64,000 bases of DNA, taken from assembly GCF_002858765.1 (NCBI RefSeq), contig NZ_PJRP01000021.1, positions 60,734 through 124,733 of the forward strand, in the 5' to 3' direction. Positions within the stretch are counted from its first letter, which is position 1, and each line of letters starts with the position of its first letter. The notes under the pieces are model-generated. The model ran no database searches. It saw only the letters and a program-made list of their open reading frames with translations, and was not told the DNA's origin. Below, one piece after another: positions 59,050 through 64,000 of this stretch. Source of the DNA: Cupriavidus pauculus. GTDB taxonomy: Bacteria; Pseudomonadota; Gammaproteobacteria; Burkholderiales; Burkholderiaceae. The position numbers and the translations under genes are program-made.

Positions 59050-60909
59050 ATGTCGCTGATTCTCTCCCGTCGTGACCTCAATTTCGTTTTGTACGAATGG
59101 CTCAACGCCGAGTCACTGACCCAGATTCCCCGTTTTGCAGACCACTCGCGCGAAACCTTCGACGCCGCGCTGGACACCTGCGAAAAGATCGCCACAGACC
59201 TGTTCGCGCCGCACAACAAGAAGAGCGATGCCCACGAGCCGCACTTCGATGGCGAGACCGTCACGATCATCCCCGAAGTCAAGACCGCGCTGAAGGCGTT
59301 CTGCGAGGCCGGCCTGATGGCCGCCGGGCAGGACTACGAGTACGGCGGCATGCAACTGCCGGTCACGCTGGAAAAAGCCGCGTTCGCGTATTTCAAGGCT
59401 GCCAACGTCGGCACGAGTTCGTACCCGTTCCTGACCATCGGCAATTCCAACCTGCTGCTGACCCACGGCACGCCGGCACAGATCGACACCTTCGTGCGGC
59501 CGGAGCTTGAGGGCCGGTTTTTCGGCACGATGTGCCTGTCGGAGCCCCAGGCCGGGTCGTCGCTGTCGGACGTCACCACGCGCGCCGACTACGAGGGCGA
59601 ATCGCCGCTGGGCCAGCAATACCGGCTGCGCGGCAACAAGATGTGGATCTCCGCCGGCGAGCACGAACTGTCCGACAACATCGTGCACCTGGTGCTGGCC
59701 AAGATCCCGGGGCCCGACGGCAAGCTAATCCCCGGCGTGAAGGGCATCTCGCTGTTCATCGTGCCGAAGTACCTCGTCAACGCGGACGGCTCGCTTGGCG
59801 AGCACAACGACGTGGTGCTGGCCGGCCTGAACCACAAGATGGGCTACCGCGGTACCACCAACTGCCTGCTGAACTTTGGCGAGGGCATGAAATACCGCCC
59901 GGACGGCAAGGCCGGCGCGATCGGATACCTGGTAGGCGAGCCGCACAAGGGCCTGGCGTGCATGTTCCACATGATGAACGAGGCGCGTATCGGCGTGGGC
60001 CTGGGCGCGGTGGCGCTGGGCTACACGGGCTACCTGCACGCGCTCGACTACGCCCGCAACCGCCCGCAGGGCCGCCCGGTCGGGCCGCAGGGCAAGGACC
60101 CGGCCAGCCCGCAGGTCAAGCTGGTGGAGCACGCCGACGTGCGCCGCATGCTGCTGGCACAGAAGAGCTATGTCGAAGGCGGTCTGGCGCTGAACCTGTA
60201 TTGCGCGCGGCTGGTGGACGACGAACATGCCGCGAAGGCCGCCGGCGAGACGGCAAGGCAGCGCGAGCTGTCGCTGCTGCTCGATATCCTGACGCCGATC
60301 GCCAAGAGCTGGCCGTCGCAATGGTGCCTGGAAGCCAACAGCCTGGCCATCCAGGTGCATGGTGGCTATGGCTACACGCGCGAGTACAACGTCGAGCAGT
60401 TCTATCGTGACAACCGCCTGAATCCGATCCACGAAGGCACGCACGGCATCCAGGGCCTGGACCTGCTGGGCCGCAAGGTGGTCATGCAGGATGGGGCGGC
60501 CTTCCAGTTGCTTGGGCAGCGCGTGCAGGCGACCTGCGAACGCGCAACCGCCAGCGGCAACAAGACGCTGGGCGAACAGGCATGCGCGCTGGGCGCCGCC
60601 GCCGCGCGCCTGGCGGAGGTCACGCAGACGCTGTGGTCGGCCGGCGATCCGAGCGTGACGCTGGCCAATGCGTCCGTCTATCTGGAGGCGTTCGGCCACG
60701 TCGTGGTGTCGTGGATCTGGCTGGAACAGGCGCTGGTGGCGCAGGCGGCGCTGGCCGGTGCGCAGGGCGAGGATGCCGACTTCTATCGCGGCAAGCTCGC
60801 CGCGACGGCGTACTTCTTCCAGTTCGAGCTGCCGAAGGTGTATCCGCAGCTGGACCTGCTGGCCTCGCTGGACCGCACGACCCTCGACATGCAGGATGCC
60901 TGGTTTTAA
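59050..60909 (+). CDS. Acyl-CoA dehydrogenase, ~600-residue (DmdC-like) type
   Basis: A 619-residue FAD enzyme for the first step of beta-oxidation. It shows the N-terminal helical part, the middle-domain motif MCLSEPQAGSSLSDVTTRA (FAD/substrate), a helical C-domain with QVHGGYGYTREYNVEQFYRD and the catalytic Glu in NPIHEGTHGIQGLDLLGRK, plus a C-terminal extension of ~130 residues. This larger class includes 3-methylmercaptopropionyl-CoA dehydrogenases; the chain-length specificity is unknown. The start at 59050 gives the family N-terminus (MSLILSRRDLNFVLYEWL); no good ribosome site is visible, and the open frame upstream runs through the repeat element. Confidence 0.92.
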   Translation: MSLILSRRDLNFVLYEWLNAESLTQIPRFADHSRETFDAALDTCEKIATDLFAPHNKKSDAHEPHFDGETVTIIPEVKTALKAFCEAGLMAAGQDYEYGGMQLPVTLEKAAFAYFKAANVGTSSYPFLTIGNSNLLLTHGTPAQIDTFVRPELEGRFFGTMCLSEPQAGSSLSDVTTRADYEGESPLGQQYRLRGNKMWISAGEHELSDNIVHLVLAKIPGPDGKLIPGVKGISLFIVPKYLVNADGSLGEHNDVVLAGLNHKMGYRGTTNCLLNFGEGMKYRPDGKAGAIGYLVGEPHKGLACMFHMMNEARIGVGLGAVALGYTGYLHALDYARNRPQGRPVGPQGKDPASPQVKLVEHADVRRMLLAQKSYVEGGLALNLYCARLVDDEHAAKAAGETARQRELSLLLDILTPIAKSWPSQWCLEANSLAIQVHGGYGYTREYNVEQFYRDNRLNPIHEGTHGIQGLDLLGRKVVMQDGAAFQLLGQRVQATCERATASGNKTLGEQACALGAAAARLAEVTQTLWSAGDPSVTLANASVYLEAFGHVVVSWIWLEQALVAQAALAGAQGEDADFYRGKLAATAYFFQFELPKVYPQLDLLASLDRTTLDMQDAWF

Positions 60910-60912
60910 ATG

Positions 60913-61024
60913 GCAAGCCGCCAAAAACGATTCTGGCGTCGTTGCGCGACCTTGCCGTACCTTGTGTACTGTCTGCGGTCGCGCGCCTGGCCAAAACCGC
61001 TTCGCTTCGTTTTTGGCGACTTGC
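60913..61024. repeat. 112-bp long inverted-repeat element
   Basis: The left end GCAAGCCGCCAAAAACGA (60913-60930) and the right end (61007-61024) are inverted copies, 17 of 18 positions. Inside are GCGCGACC (60944-60951 region) and GGTCGCGC (60977-60984) and a centre with GTAC-N5-GTAC, so almost the whole unit can fold into a branched hairpin. It directly follows the acyl-CoA dehydrogenase stop and ends 31 bases before the SDR start. No open frame of note. It looks like a non-autonomous repetitive palindrome. Confidence 0.75.
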
Positions 61025-61055
61025 GAAAATGCAAAATAGAGAGACGGAGACACTC

Positions 61056-61838
61056 ATGAGAACCATCCAGCAACTGTTCGACCTCAAGGGGCGTACCGCG
61101 CTGATTACCGGCGGCTCGCGCGGGCTGGGCCTGCAGATTGCCGAGGCACTGGGCGAGCAGGGCGCGCGCGTGGTGCTGTCGGCGCGCAAGGCCGACGAAC
61201 TGCAATCGGCGCAGGCGCATCTGAAGGCGCGCGGCATCGAGGCCGACTGGATTGCCGCCGATGGCTCGCGCGACGACGAAATCGCCCGCCTGGTGGACGA
61301 GGCGCTGGCCAAGCTTGGCCACGTCGACATCCTCGTCAACAACGCGGGGGCGACGTGGGGTGCGCCGGCCGAGGATCATCCGATCGAGGCCTGGGACAAG
61401 GTGATGAATCTCAACATCCGCGGCCTGTTTCTGCTGTCGCAGAAGATCGGCAAGCTGTCGATGATCCCGCGCCGTTATGGCCGCATCATCAATGTGGCGT
61501 CGATTGCTGGCCTGGGTGGCAACCCGCCGGGCTCGATGGAGACGATTGCCTACAACACGTCGAAGGGCGCGGTCATCAACTTCACGCGCACGCTGGCCGG
61601 CGAATGGGGCGAGCACAACATCACGGTCAACGCGCTGGCACCGGGCTTCTTCCCGTCGAAGATGACCAAGGGGTCGCTGGACCGCCTGGGCGTGGACAAG
61701 ATGTGCGAGGGCGTGCCGCTGCACCGCCTGGGCGACGACGAAGACCTGAAGGGCGCCGCGTTGCTGTTCGCGTCCGACGCCGGCAAGCACATCACGGGGC
61801 AGATCCTGGCGGTGGATGGCGGCGTCAGCGCAGTCTAG
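61056..61838 (+). CDS. Short-chain dehydrogenase/reductase (classical SDR)
   Basis: A 260-residue NAD(P)-dependent oxidoreductase. Cofactor motif TGGSRGLGLQIAEALG (residues 18-33), NNAG in VDILVNNAGATWG, catalytic Ser in INVASIAGLGG, and the Tyr-x-x-x-Lys in AYNTSKGAVINF. An insertion NPPGSMET between Ser and Tyr is seen. In this cluster it probably acts on a 3-hydroxyacyl or related CoA/alcohol intermediate. GGAGA precedes the ATG at 61056; an ATG 27 bases earlier (61029) is in frame but inside no ribosome site. Confidence 0.9.
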   Translation: MRTIQQLFDLKGRTALITGGSRGLGLQIAEALGEQGARVVLSARKADELQSAQAHLKARGIEADWIAADGSRDDEIARLVDEALAKLGHVDILVNNAGATWGAPAEDHPIEAWDKVMNLNIRGLFLLSQKIGKLSMIPRRYGRIINVASIAGLGGNPPGSMETIAYNTSKGAVINFTRTLAGEWGEHNITVNALAPGFFPSKMTKGSLDRLGVDKMCEGVPLHRLGDDEDLKGAALLFASDAGKHITGQILAVDGGVSAV

Positions 61839-61852
61839 GCGCCTTGGGCCTG

Positions 61853-61883
61853 CTACTCTCTCCCCATGCGGGAAGGGGAGTAG
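61853..61883. repeat. Short REP-like inverted repeat
   Basis: CTACTC-CCCC on the left faces GGGGAGTAG on the right around a loop ATGCGGGAA, 15 bases after the SDR stop. It resembles the C/G-rich element at 58871-58993 (TCCCC..GCGGGA..GGGGAG) and may be a reduced copy. Confidence 0.5.
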
Positions 61884-61930
61884 ACCAGGCGCATAATCCA
61901 GGCCGAAGGTTTTTCTTATTGCCCCCAATC

Positions 61931-62362
61931 ATGACCCAACGCCAACTCAATATTCCGTTCCTGGCCGATCTCGGCGTGCTGTGCAACTACATGGAAGGCG
62001 GCCGCAGCGAGATCGAACTTGATCTGCAGACGCGCCACCAGAACAGCTGGGACATGGCGCACGGCGGCGTCATCATGACGCTGCTTGATGTGGCCATGGC
62101 CATCGCGGGCCGGTCGTCGGACGCCGAAGGGCGGGGCGTGGTCACCATCGAAATGAAGACGAGCTTCATGGCGCCGGGACGCGGCAAGCTGACCGCGCGC
62201 GGCCAGACCGTGCATCGCACGTCGACGATGGTGTTCTGCGAAGGCGAGATTGTCGACGCCGACGGCAAGATCGTGTCGAAGGCCTCGGGCACGTTCAAGT
62301 ACATCAAGCGCATGCCGCCCAAGCGGGAAACCGGGGCGGCGGATTCGGGCGCCGACGGTTGA
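61931..62362 (+). CDS. PaaI-type hotdog thioesterase
   Basis: A 143-residue acyl-CoA thioesterase. The hotdog fold is seen in the central RHQNSWDMAHGGVIMTLLDVAMAIAG (HGG with catalytic Asp/Asn region), TIEMKTSFMAPGRGKLTARGQ and FCEGEIVDADGKIVSKASGTFKY. Such enzymes release CoA from stalled or excess acyl-CoA. Start 61931 is the first ATG before the fold; the frame upstream overlaps the SDR in another frame. Confidence 0.9.
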   Translation: MTQRQLNIPFLADLGVLCNYMEGGRSEIELDLQTRHQNSWDMAHGGVIMTLLDVAMAIAGRSSDAEGRGVVTIEMKTSFMAPGRGKLTARGQTVHRTSTMVFCEGEIVDADGKIVSKASGTFKYIKRMPPKRETGAADSGADG

Positions 62363-62393
62363 TCCCGTCGCGCCACTAGTTGGCCTTTCATTA

Positions 62394-62421
62394 CGCAAAC
62401 CGCGCAAACCAGGCGCAAACC
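62394..62421 (+). repeat. Three direct copies of CGCAAACC
   Basis: CGCAAACC at 62394-62401, 62403-62410 and 62414-62421, periods 9 and 11, ending 16 bases before the MDR reductase start. They could be a regulator array or a translation enhancer; no evidence beyond the pattern. Confidence 0.5.
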
Positions 62422-62437
62422 GAGCGAAGGAACCCAC

Positions 62438-63451
62438 ATGTCGAAGCAAACCTACAAGCGCATCGTTCTGGCGTCGCGTCCGGCCGCAGCCGTCACGCCC
62501 GAGAATTTCCGTCTGGAAGAGGTGGCCGTGCCGGAACTGGCCGACGGCCAGGTCATGGTGCGCAACCATTTCCTGTCGCTGGACCCGTACATGCGCGGCC
62601 GCATGAGCGACAGCAAGTCGTACGCCGACCCCCAGCCGCTGGGCGAGGTCATGATCGGCGGCACCGTGGGCGAAGTCATCGCCAGCAAGAACCCGAAGTG
62701 GAACGTCGGCGACAAGGTCGTCGGCATGTTCGGCTGGCAGGAAATCGGCGTGACCGATGGCGGCGGCATGCAGAAGGTCGATACCACGCATATCCCGCTG
62801 TCTGCCTACCTGGGCTCGGTCGGCATGCCCGGCGTGACGGCCTGGTATGGCCTGAACAAGATCATCGCTCCGAAGGCAGGCGAGACCATCGTCGTTAGCG
62901 CGGCCTCGGGCGCGGTGGGCAGCGTGGTTGGCCAACTGGCCAAGCTGGCTGGCTGCTACGTGGTTGGCGTGGCCGGCGGCAAGGACAAGTGCGATTACGT
63001 GACCAATGAACTGGGCTTCGACGCCTGCGTGGACTACAAGGCGGCCAAGGACGCCAAGGAGCTCTACGCGATGGTCAAGGCCGTGACCCCCAAGGGTATC
63101 GACGGCTACTTCGAGAACGTGGGCGGCGACATCCTCGACGTGGTGCTGGCCCGCCTGAACCCGTTCGCGCGCATCGCCGTGTGCGGCCTGATCGCCGGCT
63201 ACGACGGCCAGGACATGCCGATCCGCAACCCGCGCGCCATCCTGGTCTCGCGCTGCAAGATCGAGGGCTTTATCGTGTCCGAACACATGGACGTCTGGCC
63301 GCAGGCGCTCAAGGAACTGGGCGGCTTTGTGGCGCAGGGCAAGATCAAGTTCCGCGAGAGCATCGCGGAAGGCCTGGCCAGCGCGCCGGACGCGTTCATC
63401 GGCCTGCTGAAGGGCAAGAACTTCGGCAAGCAGCTGGTGAAGCTGGCCTGA
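62438..63451 (+). CDS. NADPH-dependent medium-chain reductase (prostaglandin/leukotriene-B4 reductase or curcumin reductase type)
   Basis: A 337-residue zinc-independent MDR protein. It starts with the family pattern RIVLASRPAAAVTPENFRLEEV, followed by the LDPYMRGRM motif (residues ~48-56), GMPGVTAWYGL, the cofactor loop VVSAASGAVGSVVGQLAKL and FENVGGDILDVVL. Members reduce the double bond of 2-enones, 2-alkenals or related enoyl compounds with NADPH. It follows the thioesterase by 75 bases. An AAGGAA ribosome site precedes the ATG. Confidence 0.92.
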   Translation: MSKQTYKRIVLASRPAAAVTPENFRLEEVAVPELADGQVMVRNHFLSLDPYMRGRMSDSKSYADPQPLGEVMIGGTVGEVIASKNPKWNVGDKVVGMFGWQEIGVTDGGGMQKVDTTHIPLSAYLGSVGMPGVTAWYGLNKIIAPKAGETIVVSAASGAVGSVVGQLAKLAGCYVVGVAGGKDKCDYVTNELGFDACVDYKAAKDAKELYAMVKAVTPKGIDGYFENVGGDILDVVLARLNPFARIAVCGLIAGYDGQDMPIRNPRAILVSRCKIEGFIVSEHMDVWPQALKELGGFVAQGKIKFRESIAEGLASAPDAFIGLLKGKNFGKQLVKLA

Positions 63452-63488
63452 GCGGCACCCCAATCCCACAAAAGAACAGGAGACAGCC

Positions 63489-64000
63489 ATGAACGCCCCG
63501 CAAACCGCCGCCGACAAGGACGACATGGCCGCTGGCCTGTCCGAAGAGGTCAAGGCCCGCTACCGCAATCTGCCGCGCCCGCCCAAGTTCGATACCCCGG
63601 CCCAGGAGCGGCTGCATCGCAAGCAGCGGCTGGCGGCGGCGTTCCGGCTGTTCTCCAAATTCGGGTTTGACGAAGGCGTGGCCGGCCATATCACGGCGCG
63701 CGACCCCGAGTTCACCGACACGTTCTGGGTCAACCCGTTTGGCGTGCATTTCAGCCACGTCAAGGTGTCGAACCTGATTCGCTGCGATCACCACGGCAAC
63801 GTGGTGGAGGGCGACTATCCGGTGAATGCGGCGGCCTTTGCCATCCACTCGCGCGTGCACCAGACGCGCGAAGACGCCGTGGCCGCCGCGCATTCGCACA
63901 GCACGTACGGCCGGGCGTGGTCCACGCTGGGGCGCACGCTTGATCCGCTGACGCAGGATGTCTGCGCGTTCTACAACGACCATGCGTTGTACGACGACTT
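63489..64000 (+). CDS. Class II aldolase/adducin domain protein (3' end outside the window)
   Basis: The first ~170 residues are present. The N-terminal 36 residues are polar, then RLAAAFRLFSKFGFDEGVAGHITARDPEFTDTFWVNPFG and the metal-site AAAHSHSTYGRAWSTLGR (His-x-His of the zinc site) identify the class II aldolase/adducin fold. Members are fuculose- or ribulose-phosphate-type aldolases or uncharacterised hydrolases; the 36-residue tail and the cluster (beta-oxidation genes) suggest a non-sugar substrate. An AGGAGA ribosome site precedes the ATG. Confidence 0.88.
   Translation, partial: MNAPQTAADKDDMAAGLSEEVKARYRNLPRPPKFDTPAQERLHRKQRLAAAFRLFSKFGFDEGVAGHITARDPEFTDTFWVNPFGVHFSHVKVSNLIRCDHHGNVVEGDYPVNAAAFAIHSRVHQTREDAVAAAHSHSTYGRAWSTLGRTLDPLTQDVCAFYNDHALYDD

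Noticed and set aside
1..64000. CRISPR arrays, prophage, insertion sequences, plasmid origins, toxin-antitoxin pairs
   Set aside because: Looked for throughout; no regular repeat-spacer pattern, integrase, transposase, phage structural gene, replication initiator or toxin pair was recognised.

Overview
The window is GC-rich chromosomal DNA from a beta-proteobacterium of the family Burkholderiaceae, most likely Cupriavidus or a close relative. The reasons are a Bug/TctC-type binding protein, a Burkholderiales-type general porin, the gene order mnmC - tig - clpP - clpX - lon - tRNA-Val - tRNA-Asp - ppiD, and a fadB-type beta-oxidation cluster. No phage, insertion sequence, plasmid or CRISPR signature was seen. 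Genus assignment is inference; it rests on family recognition, not on a search.

Layout. (1) 1-5.1 kb: a catabolic segment with the tail of a medium-chain dehydrogenase, a cupin, a porin, a TctC-type binding protein, a LacI-type regulator and a convergent maleylacetate reductase; a perfect 16-bp LacI-type palindrome lies in front of the porin. (2) 5.2-8.7 kb: VanZ-like protein and rlmJ, divergent from mnmC. (3) 8.8-17.8 kb: the protein quality-control block tig, clpP, clpX, lon, two tRNA genes and ppiD, with intrinsic terminators between most units and a heat-shock-like promoter candidate before lon. (4) 17.9-21 kb: tesA and ybbA diverging from overlapping start codons, then pgi. (5) 21.3-30.5 kb: a long minus-strand run amidase - TRAP transporter (P, Q, M) - D-amino-acid dehydrogenase - nnr - DMT exporter, with a divergent MarR-like regulator. 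(6) 30.8-40 kb: purL, a small patch of unfamiliar genes including a frameshifted 45-codon membrane micro-gene, then ppiC-like, bolA, yciB, msrB and selO. (7) 40.4-47.2 kb: an acyl-CoA ligase and a complete branched-chain-type ABC importer. (8) 47.4-54.2 kb: two C4-dicarboxylate/anion transporters (DctA and DASS) beside a minus-strand three-gene operon encoding a 2Fe-2S plus two 4Fe-4S protein, a FrdA/NadB-like flavoprotein and a NuoF-like NADH/FMN subunit. (9) 54.8-64 kb: a beta-oxidation cluster (fadB, nicotinamidase, thiolase, acyl-CoA dehydrogenase, SDR, thioesterase, MDR reductase, class II aldolase, the last cut by the window end), interrupted by inverted-repeat elements.

The best candidate for an undescribed system is the three-subunit operon at 50666-54226. 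Its parts predict a soluble NADH-linked oxidoreductase acting on a dicarboxylate (fumarate-like) substrate, without covalent FAD and without a membrane anchor, next to two dicarboxylate transporters. Other points worth checking are a branched-chain ABC transporter whose two ATPases carry complementary degenerate motifs, the frameshifted micro-gene with a G7 tract, a 112-bp long inverted repeat, and the LacI operator.
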